Source of the DNA: Coptis chinensis
Taxonomy: Eukaryota; Streptophyta; Magnoliopsida; Ranunculales; Ranunculaceae
Assembly (NCBI GenBank): GCA_015680905.1
Contig: CM027381.1
Coordinates: 90,421,501 to 90,485,500 of the forward strand
Direction: 5' to 3'
Length of the DNA: 64,000 nucleotides
This document shows positions 52,801 through 64,000 of this stretch, piece after piece. Under the pieces are notes generated by a model, which did not search any database, had not been told where the DNA came from, and worked only from the letters and a program-made list of their open reading frames with translations. A program made the position numbers and the translations under genes. Numbering within the stretch: position 1 is the first letter of the stretch; the number at the start of each line of letters is the position of its first letter.

Positions 52801-53941
52801 CAGCTGATTCAAGAGATTGTTGTCAGACCAGAGGGGGCAATAGCTGATAAAATGATATGGGCTATGGAAAGGTTTGGAAAACTCACTGTTAAGTCTGTCT
52901 ATGATTTTCTGAGGGGAAATAAAAACTCTGAGATGGGGCAAAGTTCTGGTATGAACTGCATAGCTCTTAAACAAATATGGAAAACCCCTCTGCCTGCCTA
53001 TATCCAGATGTTTGTCTGGAAAGTGTATATGAATGTGCTCCCTCTAGGAGACAGGCTGGCTGAAAAAAATATGAAAGGGGATTTCACATGCCCTTTTTGT
53101 TACAAAAAGCTTGAGACAGCTGAGCACTTATTCTTCAATTGTGACTGGACTAGAGCAGTATGGTTTAGCTCACAAGTGGGATTGCGAATCAATCACTTCC
53201 AGCAACACCAAGACTTGAGGGAAAGAATTGATATGTTCCTGTCCTGGTGCCATAGCAAAAACAGTGAGATAGCCTTGGCTGGGACACACATCATGTACCT
53301 AATCCAACATATTTGGAAAGCTAGAAATAAAGCCAAATTTGAACACAGGAAGGCAAATAGGGATCGCATCATCAGACTGAGCAAAGGATTGGCAGACAAG
53401 TGCTTCGAGGCTTTCAGAGAAGCTTCTCTAAACCCTCTAGAACCTTCTCTCTCTGAATATTATTTGAATAATATGTTTCCTATTATACCAAATGATTGTA
53501 TAGTGATGAGATTTGATGCATCTTTCTGCAGGAACACAGGGATGGGGGCAATGAGCAATCGCCGATGCTGTGAAGGGGGATATAGTTGGAGCTGCAGTAA
53601 GGAGATTCAAGGCTAGGGAGTCAGGGGAAGCAGAGATGGTTGCAGCTGAAGTGGTAGCTCTGTTGGCTAAACAGCTGGGACATAGCAATTATGTTTTGGA
53701 AGGTGACAATCGGGAAGTGATCAAAGCGCTCCAAGGAGATGACTGCCCTTGGTTCCTAGAGACGCTGAAGACCTCTATATCATATAACATTCTGGGTTTG
53801 AATTCATGTTCTTTTGTTTGGAGAAGTAGGACTTTTAATGGGGATGCAGACGCCCTAGCAAAATGGGCTAACCATCAGCTGGGTGGGTCTTATCTTCCGA
53901 AGTGTATGCTTGATCAGAATTGTTTTCCTGTTCACCTTTAG
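49811..53941 (+). pseudogene. LINE ORF2 (endonuclease-RT-RNase H) pseudogene
   Basis: Likely start at ATG 49811 (MTIHAWNYRG). The AP endonuclease is intact (WNYRG, AETK, FGDFNAI, SSDHIS) and the frame stays open to 51193. A frameshift near 51185 interrupts the region before RT. RT continues at 51335-51871 (FIKGRSIGDN, KLDMAKAYDRVEW, RQGDPLSPY). A further shift near 51860 falls just before the catalytic box, which reads YLDD rather than the YVDD of the sister LINE. More breaks: near 52225, a TAG for TGG at 52464, and a G-run of 19 at 52578-52596. Zf-RVT (52980-53160) and RNase H (FDAS about 53515, EGDN, DADALAKW) follow. Confidence 0.87.
52578..52596 (+). repeat. Poly-G run of 19
   Basis: A homopolymer within LINE ORF2. 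The sister LINE has only GTGGAGG at this place. It could be real slippage or a sequencing or assembly artefact. Confidence 0.9.
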
Positions 53942-53998
53942 GTGGTTTTATCTAATCTAAGTCGGCTTATATCGAAAAAAAATATATGTATCTGTAAA

Positions 53999-54541
53999 CT
54001 GGCAACAAAGTTCAACGTTTTTTAGAGATCCGAGCACTGGACGCTGGATTATGTTTCCTTTGCTTTTTCTGGTATACCCTTCGTTATTTCCAACTTTTCT
54101 TTACACTTGGGGAAACTAAAAGGAGGACAAGAGAGGGTTACTCAGAGTTAACTAAACTGATTTTAAAGATTTGATATCTGAAATTACTCTGGAGGGAAAG
54201 TATGATCATGATCAATTATCCATTTGCATGTTATGGCATACAGAGTTTCAAATCTCAATAGCACACTACCAGCACGATGCTCGACCATGCGCGCTATCTG
54301 TTGAGCAAGTTGAAGTTTGCTACACAGATGTTAATTACTGGAATACTACATATCCGAAAACTAGTTTCAGAGAAAAGAAACGAAATAACCCTCGACTTTA
54401 TTTCTTCATACTTTGCTAAAGCGTGCAATAAACACGACTATGATTTTCGTAGCTTTTACCCCAAGTTCAGAAAGCTAGACCCACAAGGGCGCCTTTTTTT
54501 AATGGCAACACTTACAAAATGGGTTCATCCCCTTATCTAGT
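53999..54541. other. Spacer with an unassigned short frame
   Basis: A plus frame at 54277-54540 reads HARYLLSKLKFATQ...RKLVSEKRNEITLDF...FLMATLTKWVHPL. It looks protein-like but I do not recognise it, and no start context or partner exon was found. Otherwise nothing. Confidence 0.3.
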
Positions 54542-54951
54542 ATCTATGTTGACGGATCTGACAGTAGTGTGGCTGCTGCATGCCACACATGTTGGGAAGC
54601 TGCTCTGCCCCTCCTCATCACCTCTTGCATCTGTTGCCCTCCTTGGCCCTGGTATCCTCTTACAGTCTGCAAAGTTTGTCTGAGGGCCTCACACCTACAC
54701 TCCTGATTCACATTTTCCAACTCTTCGCAACACCTTTGTAGAGTACTTCCCATATGGCCTCTTGGTACTAACATTTATGGTTGCAAGTATCGCCTGCAGG
54801 CATCCATCCTCATATGTCCGAGCTGCCTAAGACACCTTTCTGATTGATATGTATTTGGCTCATCATCAACGTCAGTTGTCGTGACGATGGATTGATACAT
54901 GGATGCCTCTGCCATTGCTAGAAGAGCAGCTGTGGATGTCAAACGAGCCAT
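54542..54951 (-). pseudogene. 2S seed albumin pseudogene
   Basis: Minus-strand relic of a 2S albumin, a vacuolar seed storage protein of two disulfide-linked chains. The start MARLTSTAALLA (ATG at 54951) resembles a 2S albumin signal peptide, but most of its hydrophobic core is missing. The small-chain region has ERCLRQLGHMRMDAC. An in-frame TAA (54777-54775) follows. The large-chain region resumes with CCEELENVNQECRCEALRQ. A frameshift near 54610 then diverts the frame; the lost end (LPNMCGMQQPHYC) is readable in the next frame. All eight cysteines can thus be found, but not in one frame. Confidence 0.85.
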
Positions 54952-54960
54952 TGCTTCAGT

Positions 54961-55448
54961 AGTTTTGCGAAAAGTAAGTGCTGGGCTTGTGTCAAGTGGG
55001 AGTGATGGACTAACGGGTGTTTATAGATGGGTTTTGGATTTGCATGGGAAGTACGTGGAAGGAGGAATAGAGCACGTTTTGGTTGATTTGCTGCGGTTAG
55101 GTTCAAGGCGGCTGAGAGTGAAGGAAGTAGTGCAAGTGCTTCCCTGAACAGAATTTGTTGTCATATGGTGAGAGAGATTTGGCATTGCTGAGTTAGCTGG
55201 ATCAAGCAGTTGCAGTTGTTCAGTTAATGAATGAGACTTATGGTTATGGATCTGAATGGATCGTTCAGATCTTTGATGTGATCTTATATGCAAATGACAG
55301 GAATTGGAAATCCCTAATCTCCCGAAAGGTACTGACAGGAATTAGAAAGCATCTTCGTTTTCCTGACAAGGTTTGGAATTCAGGCATTCGACAAGCAACG
55401 GTTGAGGAGTTTGAGGGTAACATCATTCTCGAAAAAACCACAAGTTAA
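54961..55448 (+). pseudogene. Unidentified gene fragment
   Basis: The plus frame from about 54960 to 55147 (YRWVLDLHGKYVEGGIEHVL, DLLRLGSRRLRVKEVVQVL) and the frame 55227-55448 (SEWIVQIFDVILYANDRNW, RKVLTGIRKHLRFPDKVW) read like parts of one real protein separated by a frameshift or stop near 55145-55200. A donor-like AAA|GTAAGT at about 54972 may mark an exon edge. I do not recognise the family. The first part overlaps the 5' end of the 2S albumin relic antisense, so residues before about 54960 are probably not real. Confidence 0.4.
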
Positions 55449-55785
55449 AATTAAAATGTCAATTGTGTTAAACCTCCTTCAATATGGTGAAAATCTAGAG
55501 CCATTTAGGATTTTCCTTTTCCCCGGCCACTAGGGCGTAGTCGACAAACATATATAGCAATCAAGTATTCAAGTGGTTCAATTATCTCCTTGTACGTTAA
55601 CACTGAACAAAAGTAGGAGTGGTTACCGCGAATGGTAAGGATGTTAAAAATGGTTAGTGAAGATCTCCAATGGCACAAATCAATTTAACTAGACTACTAG
55701 AGCATCGTGGCAAGTCACTTGTCGTATGCGTATTCATGACTTCATGTCATAGTAGCAAAGCAGAACCCTCCGCATGAACTAGTCA
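55449..55785. other. Spacer, no gene seen
   Basis: Nothing recognised between the unidentified fragment and the copia 5' LTR. Confidence 0.5.
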
Positions 55786-55787
55786 AG

Positions 55788-55985
55788 AAAGACAGAGAAT
55801 CAAAGGATGATAGTAAATTGAATGAAGATCAAGACTTTGCCATGTCGAACAGTTAGTTAGAGTAATATCTAGGCGGTATCATTTGTAACCATCAAAACAG
55901 TACTATATAAACAAGTCTTGTTTCTGTAATAATCAAGAATGAAATTTCTCATTTTATAATTTTGAGTTCAATTCTCATTTTATTA
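55788..55985 (+). repeat. Copia 5' LTR
   Basis: Short LTR of about 198 bp with a TATA-like ACTATATAAACAAG at about 55903. It is close to its partner at 60677-60877, with a few substitutions and short indels. Confidence 0.88.
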
Positions 55986-55997
55986 TGGTATCAGAGC
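55986..55997 (+). other. Primer-binding site (tRNA-iMet)
   Basis: TGGTATCAGAGC directly after the 5' LTR is the standard complement of the initiator methionine tRNA 3' end used by plant copia elements. Confidence 0.92.
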
Positions 55998-56142
55998 GCA
56001 AAAGCTTAACGGCGAAGAAATCGATCCGCCATTAAAATCTCTCATCAAAGCTTGCTAAACGCAAATTAGGTTTACCCAATTCAACTAAATATCTTTCTGT
56101 TCTTCAATCTCTGTTCTTCAATTGATTTCCAAGAACGAGTAA

Positions 56143-59100
56143 ATGGCTCGAAACAATCAAAACCAAAATCCATCAGCAAATCAAAACTTGTCAATGAATC
56201 AAAACCAAAACCTATCAACAAATCAAAATCAAAACCTGTCAACGAATCAAAATCAAAACCCATCTACAAATCAAAACCCATTCAACAATCAATCTCCGAT
56301 GAATAACCTTGATTCTTCAACATTTGTTCAAAATCCATCCCTAGCGATGCAGAACATATCAAATTTCATCACTGTCAAACTCAATAGAGAAAACTATATT
56401 CTTTGGAAGTCTGTTTTCATTCCTTTCTTGAAGATTTTTAATCTTGTTGGAATTATTGATGGTTCTGAACCTTGCCCGCCTCAGTTTTTAGTTGATTCGA
56501 GAGGAAATAATCAGGTTAATCCTATTTTTAATGAATGGAATAGAAGAGACCAAATTTTATTGATTTGGCTTAATGCTACTCTTTCTCTTGAGCTTCTCCC
56601 GTATGTTGTTGGAAGTTCAACTGCAAGGGATTTGTGGATTACTCTAGAAAGGCGATTTGCAACTATTTCACAGGCACATGTTGCACAGTTGAAGACAAGA
56701 CTTCAAACACGTGAAGAAGGGGAAACCGTAACATGGCTATGTATCTTCGAATATAAAACAAATTGCTGATTTGCTTGTTGAAGCCGAGCACCGATTCTGA
56801 ATCTTGATTTAGTGTTTCAAACACTACAAGGTCTTCAAAGTGAATACAAACCATTCACCACTTCAATTCGAGTCGAAGAAGAGATCAAGTTACATCGGAT
56901 GAATTGCATGGTGCCGCTTTAATTTTAAGTGAAGAATTGTCTATTGAAGACCTTAATAAGTCAATGCAAATAAATGATAATAGCTCACATGCTTTTGCAA
57001 GTACAAGGGAGTATAATGTAGGTACTCAAAAGAGGAAATTATCAACACAATAGAGGAAATTATCGAACAACTGCTTGGTTATTACAATCATAATAGCAAT
57101 GGAGGGTATAGCAATGGAGGAAGGAACGATAATGGAAATTATAGAGGTAGCGATGAGCAATTACAAAGGAAATACCAAAGAATCAAGGAAGAAACAACAA
57201 CTACTGAGGTTCAAATCCTAACATTAATTACAACACTCAAGGCAACATGCCTATTTGTCAAGTATGTGGAAAGACTGGTCACTTGGCTATAGACTGTCAT
57301 CATAGGATGAGTCACTCATTTGCAGGCAGAATTCCTCCAGCAACATTGGCAATGATGGCCACAGTTCATGACTCTTCACAATATCCAGAATCACAATATG
57401 GGCCTAATCTCAATTCTCAATCTTCTTTTGAATCCAGCAACAACAGTTATGCTTCTGATTTTCCTACTGCAAATTATGTTTCTCATGACTGGAATGCTTC
57501 AAGTTCTGGCTCAGCTCCAAACTAATATGCCGATATAGGAGCATCTCATCACATTACACCTGATATCTCTAATATTTCATCTCCTGCATCATATAAAGGG
57601 AAGGATAAAGTGTTGGTTGGCAATGGACAAGGTCTGAATATTCTAAACACTGGCTCTTCAATTTTTTGTCCTACAAATTCTGCGTCATCTTTTAATATGC
57701 ATAATATACTTCATGTTCCCCAAATGACACACAACTTACTTTCTGTCCATAAATTTGTGACTGACAACAATTGCTCACTCATATTTCACTCTGATGGTTT
57801 CATTGTCAAGGACAATGCTTCACAGAGGATCCTTTTCAAAGCCCATACTGAAAAAGGACTCTATCCTTTCAAGTTCAACACTTCCTCGTCCTCTCCATCA
57901 GTTTTCATGAGTCACAAAGCACCTTTTTCTGTCTGGCACCAAAGGCTGGGACACCCCTCTGCTCAAGTGCTACATCAAGTGTTGAGCAACAACAAATTGC
58001 TTGTACAACACTCTAATAAAGCTTCTTCTTTCTGTAATGATTGTCAGCTAGGCAAAAGCCATAAGCTTCATTTTCATGCTTCCACTTGTAAATCTACATG
58101 TCCTTTACAACTTCTTCATATAGATTTGTGGGGCCCTGCTCCTTTTTGTTCTATCAGTGGTTTTAAATACTTTGCAACTATTGTTGATGATTTTAGTAGA
58201 TTTTGTTGAATTATTCCTTTGATGTCTAAATCAGATTTTTATACTGTTTTTGTATCATTCAAATCATCCATTCAAAATCAACTAAATTTCAAAATAAAAT
58301 GTGTTAGAACAGACTGTGGTGGAGAGTTCACTGGTCATACTTTTCAAACTTTTCTTGCTCATTTTGGAATGTCATCAATTCTCTTGTGCCTACACTCCAG
58401 AGCAAAATGGAGTAGTAGAAAGAAAACATCGACATTTGCTTGATATGACTAGAACTCTACTTGCTCAATCCAATCTTCCAATAAAATACTGGCTTGAAGT
58501 AATTATTACATCTGCATTTCTTATCAATAGACTTCCATCTCCATCTCTTCATAATTTTTCCCCCTGGCAAAAATTGTTCAATCAATCTCCTGATTACTTG
58601 TTTCTAAAATCATATGGATGCAGCTGTTTTCCATGGCTTAGGCCATACACACAAAATAAATTTGATTTGAGGAGTCATCATTGTGTGTTTATAGGATATA
58701 GCATGTCACATAAAGGCTATAGATGCCTTGAACCTCTTACAGGAAGAGTTTTTGTCTCAAGGCATGTAGTTTTCAATGAATTTGAATTTCCTTACAAGTC
58801 AAATACTTCATCAGTTTTTCTATCAGACAACTCATCTTCATCTCAACTTCCAAATTTCTTTCAGAAATCTCATCATTCTCATTCTGTTCATATTGATATT
58901 CCATCATCAGTTCATGAATCTTCTTCAACCGCTTTAGAATCTACTTCTTCCATTCCTAAAACAGTCAATTATGTGCCTAATTCTTCAAGTATAAATCCAT
59001 CTACAGACTCTTTTAATACTCATAACATGAAAACACGATCCAAAAATGGAATTATCAAGCCTAAAACCTTTTATGCCACAAAACATGTTCTTCCCCTTGT

Positions 59101-60674
59101 ACTTTCCACTTCTCTGCAAAATTTACCACCCACTCCAACCACCTTCAAACAAGCAGTCAAAGACCCTAATTGGAGATCAGCCATGGCTACAGAGTTTAAT
59201 GCACTCATTAAAACAAAAACTCGGATTTTAGTTCCTCCACAAGACTCACAGAATGTTGTTGAGCACAAGTGGGTTTTTAGGTTGAAACAGAAATCAGATG
59301 GCAGCATAGATAAGTTCAAAGCTAGGCTAGTTGCAAAAGGTTTTCATCAAAAAGCTGAAATTGACTTTGGTGAAACCTTTAGTCCAGTGGCTAAGCCAGC
59401 CACAATTCGAATGATTCTTTCTATAGCAGTTCAACGAGATTGGGATGTTAGACAACTAGATGTCACAAATGCATTTCTGCATGGACATCTCAAAGAAGAT
59501 GTATATATGACACAGCCACAAGGTTTTATTGATCAAGAAAAACCTCATTATGTGTGCAAACTTCTGAAGAGTCTCTATGGGCTGAAACAAGCACCTCGTG
59601 TTTGGTATGAGGAACTAGTAAAAGCTTTACTATCTCTTGGCTTTACTACTGCAAATGCTGATCCTTCTCTATTTGTCAGAATACATCCTCAATCTACAAC
59701 GTATATATTGGTCTATGTTGATGATATTCTCCTAACAAGTAGCTCTTTAGTTTACTCTGCATCTCTTATTCAACAGCTTAGTGAAACCTTTGCAATGAAA
59801 GATCTTGGCTCAGTTAGTTACTTCTTGGTCATGGAGGTGAAGAGAAATTCAAATGGTTTGTTCTTATCTCAAACAAAGTACACTTACGATCTCTTGGAAA
59901 GATCAAAGATGATTGGAGCTAAAAGTTGTTCAACACCTTATTCTACAACTGTAAAGCTTGATCCATACAGTGGTGACTTACTTTTTGATCCAAGTGAATA
60001 TAGGTCTATTGTTGGTGCACTTCAATACTTAACATGGACGAGACTAGACATCTCATTTTCTGTAAATCAGATTTGTCAGTATATGCATGCTCCAACAACC
60101 AATCATCTCATTGCTGCTAAAAAAGTACTTAGATATTTGAAAGGGACTGTTGATAAAGGAATCTACTTCACCAAAGGCTCCAATCTTATCACAAAGATTC
60201 TCGAAGCCGACTAGGGCCGGTTGTCCCACGCATTTAAGGAAGTAATAACCGGTTTTTGCATATACTATGGCAACAATTTAGTCTCATGGTGTGCAAAGAA
60301 ACAAACCACTGTTTCAAGGTCAAGTACTGAGTCAGAATATAGAAGCTTGGCTTACACAGCAGCAGAAATATATTGGACGTGTATTCTTTTGAAAGATCTT
60401 CATATTCCTATCAAGCATCCTCCTTTACTATGGTGTGACAACATCAGTGCTATCTCTCTGTCCAACAATCCAATATTTCATGCTCGTACAAAACATGTTG
60501 AAGTGGATTACCACTATGTCCGAGAATTAGTCACTAACAAGCTTTTGGACATAAAGTATGTGTGTACTGAAGATCAAACTGCTGATATCTTCACCAAAGG
60601 TCTATCTACTGCTCGATTTCAATTCTTAATTTCCAAGCTTTCAGTATGCCAAGCACCCTTCAGCTTGAGGGAGG
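56143..60674 (+). pseudogene. Copia gag-pol polyprotein, inactivated
   Basis: Gag starts at 56143 with an Asn/Gln-rich repeat (NQNLSTNQNQN), then a UBN2-like gag (LNRENYILWKS, RDLWITLERRF) to a frameshift near 56735. The zinc knuckle is CQVCGKTGHLAIDC (57256). A stop (TAA, 57523) precedes the protease box, which reads ADIGASHH; active copia proteases have D-T/S-G-A here. GAG-pre-integrase and integrase HHCC (WHQRLGHP, CNDCQLGK, LLHIDLWGP, VDDFSR) come next. A TGA at 58207 replaces Trp, and a frameshift occurs near 58370. RT runs from HKWVFRLK to YVDDILL (about 59715). A TAG at 60212 lies in the SDADWAGC-type motif. RNase H continues to SLREG. Confidence 0.9.
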
Positions 60675-60676
60675 GT

Positions 60677-60877
60677 AAAGACAGAGAATCAAAGGATGAT
60701 AGTAAATTGAATGAAGACTAAAGACTTTGCCATGTCAGCTTAGTTAGTTAGAGTAATATCTAGACAGCTGTCATTTGTAACCGTCAAAACAGTACTATAT
60801 AAACAAGTCTTGCTTCTGAAATAATCAAGAATGAAATTTCTCATTTTATAATTTTGAGTTCAATTCTCATTTTATTA
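60677..60877 (+). repeat. Copia 3' LTR
   Basis: Partner of 55788-55985. It starts immediately after the polypurine tract GAGGGAGGGT. Confidence 0.88.
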
Positions 60878-63029
60878 GTCAGCTCCTGTACAATATGGTT
60901 TTTGTAAGGAATAGTAGAGATTAGCACATTGTTAGTCGCTTTTTGTATTGTATGGTTGTAACCTAGAAAAACGGTAGCCATTAGCAATTGATGCCGCCAA
61001 AGTCAAGTATCGGCACGTGTCAATGCTATTTTCCAACAATGGGGCAAAACTTTTAGTGAATATGTATAAATTTTCATTTGAAACTTTTGATCTGAAAATT
61101 TTGCATATCAAATAACACCGCCCTGTGTTGGCGCAAATATTTCTGTTTGGAAGGGAAACATGATGTGGAAAGTCCAAAGGGAATTTAATCAGTTCCTAAA
61201 ACTTTGCAGCTAGATTTTGCATAAGTTAACGAACCAAATTTAACGATCTTGAGAGGTCGTTACTATTATTGTTACTAGCCACGCTACAAGCACCAAGTTC
61301 TTTAGCATGGATGCTAGACTTGTCTTAAGTCAAATACCCAAAATGAATTTATTGTTCTAACAAGTGAGAGTGGTGCACAAAAGAAGAGCCACAATTAGGA
61401 GCGTCATAGCCACAAAATAGCAAATATCACCCCACTGCTTGATTGTCAATGTACAGAAACAAGGCTCTCTATGTATGTTGTTTCACCCGGAAAACAATTT
61501 TCTGCTCCAAACGACGAAGAATAAGTAAGAGTGAGAGGTTGTCCCGTCAAATTTTCACTTTTAGATCAATGTAACACAACTTCGGATGTGTTGTGTAGTA
61601 CTAGAGTTCCACCTTCGTTTACAAAGCATCTTGGTTTTGTGAACCAAAGATCGACTTCCGTTTTTATGATGAACTGCTTAGTCCACGACCCTCCTTTTGC
61701 ACCCCATACTCTTTCATCACCCACAATTCAAGAAAGGGTTTTCCCATGGTAGGATATATACAGAGTGTAAATGTCTAAATTTACACCAAAGTTAAGACTT
61801 AGCTCTTAAGTTAGGATAGTGAAAATGGAATGATTTTGTTTGGTGTTAATGGTTGATTTTCATGTGGATGAAGATGCCTACGAATCTAGTTTGTATCTTG
61901 GGAGATAGTTGTGAGTGGATGGAGAGTCAGTAACTCAGGTTAGGATTCATTAACCAGACTAGAATTAAGCCACATGTAGTTCTTAAGGGTAACTTTTATA
62001 GGGATTAGGAGCTTGCATCAAATGCGACACGTGTACAGAAGAGTATAGATGTGCGGTCGGGATAAATAACATGTGTCCATGAAAAGCATGCATGTAGTAA
62101 GTGTAGGCAGTATTTAGGTTTATCTGAGTTGGCATAGGGTGTAATGATGGTTGATGTCTATAATGGTATATATATATTACGACGAAAAAATGGCTTAAGG
62201 ATAAAGTTAGTAATGATGACAGTAGCAAGTTATGACGTCACGAGATAAAGTCGAGTGACGAGTCGTTGGGTGCTCGTTGGGGTGTTGAGTATGAGTCTTT
62301 TGATATGGCGAGTGTTTGGAGTTGTTTGCGAGTGTGAAGGCCAGGCACTCGTATGTCTGGGGGTCACATTATATTGGGGGAGTCATTGTATGTGAGTCTC
62401 GTGCACATCACGTGACTGGTGGGATGTCATTTACACAAAGGTTTCCATATAATGTTGAGACCTGAATCTCAGGGAAATCGCGACCAACCAGATTTTTGGC
62501 ATACAGTGACCTACTAATTGACCTACTTAATCGACCTACTAATGATAACCATTGATTTACAAAGAGATATGTGTGAGTGCATATTGCAATGCAAGCCAAT
62601 GGTATCCAAATAACGAGTCACAATAGTAGGTCTAGAAAGTAGCTCTTGGGAAACCTCACCATCTACTAGTCCGCCGAAAGTATTGAAGTCCAATTATTTC
62701 CACACATTATGCCGGTATGTGTATATCCCACCAAAAATGGTTACAATGGAATATATAAGTCCACACTAAACCCACTATCAAAATTAGGTCATTAAGAGAC
62801 CAACTGTCTAATATCATTTTATCAGTAATATCATCAGAAATTGAGAACAATAGGAAGCATGTTATAGGAAGTTCAAATTTATTCCCTAAACAAGTCTCAT
62901 TTAAAGTTCCATAATAACCCACTAAATTCTTTTGACAATCAAAGCATCTGCATAGTAAGGATCTACATACCACTTGTAAAGGAGGGTTTTGGTTATCCCT
63001 TACAAATATGGAGGAGGAGGAGAAGGGGT
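60878..63029. other. Long spacer, no gene recognised
   Basis: About 2.1 kb with only short frames on both strands, none showing a known domain. No inverted or tandem repeat of note was found by eye. Confidence 0.4.
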
Positions 63030-63876
63030 TTAGAAATGGGAAATACCGAGTTCGTTGTTGAGCGAACTGCCTACGTATCTATCTCTCGATTCTGGGGGGA
63101 GAGAAGAATCATGTCTGGCATAGTTCATATGGGAGGTATTTATAGCTGGTGGATGTGGTTCTCTATCCAACACGTGTACTGACAAGCACAAATGTATGGT
63201 TGAGATTGAGAATGAGTATTGGAATGGTGTTGGTAGAAATTTTGTAATGATGGTGAGTGGTTGCAGTGGTTCGTAATTTGCGGAGACAGCATGTGTAAGT
63301 ACGGCCTTGGCAATGATTGCTTCTAGAAGATATGCTGTGTCAAGGATCAGAATGCTCTGCATGAGGATGTGCGAATCGATTTGTTCTGGAGCGATCTCGT
63401 AGCTCAGGGGTATGAGCTGATGATGTAGGTCGCTCTGAATGTAGCTTGGGGAAGTGTGGTATTTCCGCTATGCTGGACACATGCTTGATATTCCTAAATG
63501 AGAATATCACTCCCTCACACAGCCCCCTCTCAGTAGGTCGTGCTGTACATTGAAGCGATCTGCTGAGAGAAAATGGTGGCGCGTGTTGAGCATGAGTGAA
63601 GAAGCGGACTGGCGTGAATGGAAATACCCACCGTACTATGGAAGTCGACTCATGTTGTATGACGAACTGATGTGGAGTGATAGCTGGCACGTGGTTGGCA
63701 CGTGAGAGAATCTTAGCAGTTGGTGATGAAACGTGTCGCCGCTTTTTCCGGAATCTTGAAAAGACAGGCCGGTCTTTGGTAGATGTGTGCGGACTAGGGC
63801 TTAGGTTGTAATCATAATGTATTGGGAACTGGAGGAGCGGTTGTATAAACCAACTTTTGGAGATCCGAAAAGCCAC
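63030..63876 (-). other. Possible LTR or promoter region, minus strand
   Basis: On the minus strand a TATAAATA box (63137-63144) is followed by a pyrimidine-rich leader. Two adjoining minus frames (63340-63876, 178 codons; 63030-63362, 110 codons) are rich in Pro, Ser, His and Arg and show no domain. This composition is common in LTRs of plant Ty3 or copia elements. No partner repeat is visible in the window, so the call is weak. Alternatives are a solo LTR or an ordinary promoter. Confidence 0.25.
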
Positions 63877-64000
63877 TTTTTGTTTTGTTTCCAGAAATGC
63901 AGAGACTAGAACTCCTCAGGTTAGTGCTTCCGCCATTGTTGATCTTATTTTTTCTTCTGTTCTTGCTTGTTTCGTTCGTTTAGTAGGTCGACTTTAGCTT
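63877..64000. other. Right edge, unresolved
   Basis: Contains CAGAAATGCAGAGACTAGAA followed by pyrimidine-rich sequence; too short to judge. Confidence 0.3.

Larger units (their letters stand above)
47070..53982 (+). mobile_element. L1-type LINE, nearly full length
   Basis: Contains a 5' UTR with a (CA)n run, ORF1 (DUF4283 plus zinc knuckle), ORF2 (endonuclease, RT, RNase H) and an A-rich 3' end after CGGCTTATATCG. It is flanked by TATATGTAACTGTAAA (47054-47069) and TATATGTATCTGTAAA (53983-53998), which match at 15 of 16 positions and are a plausible target duplication. Both ORFs have frameshifts and stops, so it is no longer active. Same family as the LINE at 1-4283 but less decayed. Confidence 0.85.
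55786..60876 (+). mobile_element. Ty1/copia LTR retrotransposon with both LTRs
   Basis: LTRs of about 200 bp at 55788-55985 and 60677-60877 share AAAGACAGAGAATCAAAGG at the start and CATTTTATTA at the end. A primer-binding site TGGTATCAGAGC (55986-55997), complementary to the initiator Met-tRNA, follows the 5' LTR directly. A polypurine tract GAGGGAGGG precedes the 3' LTR. AGTCA occurs at both outer edges (55781-55785 and 60877-60881) and may be the target duplication, though the LTR ends are not TG/CA. Gene order gag-protease-integrase-RT-RNase H places it in Ty1/copia. The LTRs are similar, so insertion is fairly recent, but coding is broken. Confidence 0.92.

Noticed and set aside
54899-54960. 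Ala/Arg/Val-rich start of the plus frame MDASAIARRAAVDV
   Set aside because: It is the antisense of the 2S albumin signal-peptide region, which fits a known family; only the later part of the plus frame looks real.
61531-61752. 73-codon plus frame
   Set aside because: No domain, no start context and no neighbouring exons; treated as chance.

Overview
This window is nuclear DNA from a eudicot plant. It is AT-rich, the genes are split by many short GT-AG introns with plant-type junctions, the retroelements are plant L1-type LINEs (DUF4283 ORF1) and Ty1/copia elements, and there is a 2S seed albumin relic. I cannot name the species from sequence alone.

Layout. 1-4283: 3' part of a decayed L1-type LINE that runs off the left edge. 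5045-21725 and 21765-33812: two tandem copies of a 24-exon gene for a plastid-envelope POLLUX-like ion channel (PEC1/PEC2 family). Copy 2 reads cleanly through all exons (844 aa). Copy 1 carries three extra insertions (a deleted copia element in intron 2, and a hAT-type and a Harbinger-type MITE in intron 3) and has lost the splice donor of exon 12. 33889-35472 (minus): an uninterrupted ARIADNE-type RBR E3 ubiquitin ligase. 35907-38587: a non-autonomous Helitron with textbook ends that contains two different tandem arrays. 40642-41601: a FAR1/FHY3-like pseudogene cut short by a MITE-like sequence. 42637-45969: an intact seven-exon EFG1-type rRNA-processing gene with a telo-box just upstream. 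47070-53982: a nearly full-length but mutated L1-type LINE with both ORFs and a candidate 16-bp target duplication. 54542-54951 (minus): a broken 2S albumin gene. 54961-55448: an unidentified gene fragment. 55786-60876: a Ty1/copia element with both LTRs, PBS and PPT but stops and frameshifts. 60878-64000: no gene recognised; a possible minus-strand LTR or promoter near 63.1 kb.

The most interesting observations are small-scale. A hAT-type MITE sits exactly at an exon-intron border in both channel genes, and its first bases now supply the splice donor (exon...AG|G + TAAGGG). An apparent GC-AG intron lies beside a long, nearly unchanged open reading extension. Copy 1 has lost one donor outright, with a possible in-phase GC donor 23 nt downstream. 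Divergence between the two copies looks uneven: very low in the middle and higher at both ends, which suggests gene conversion. I found no evidence for an entirely new kind of genetic system. The novelty lies in how transposons have reshaped splicing of a tandem gene pair and in the Helitron with internal arrays.
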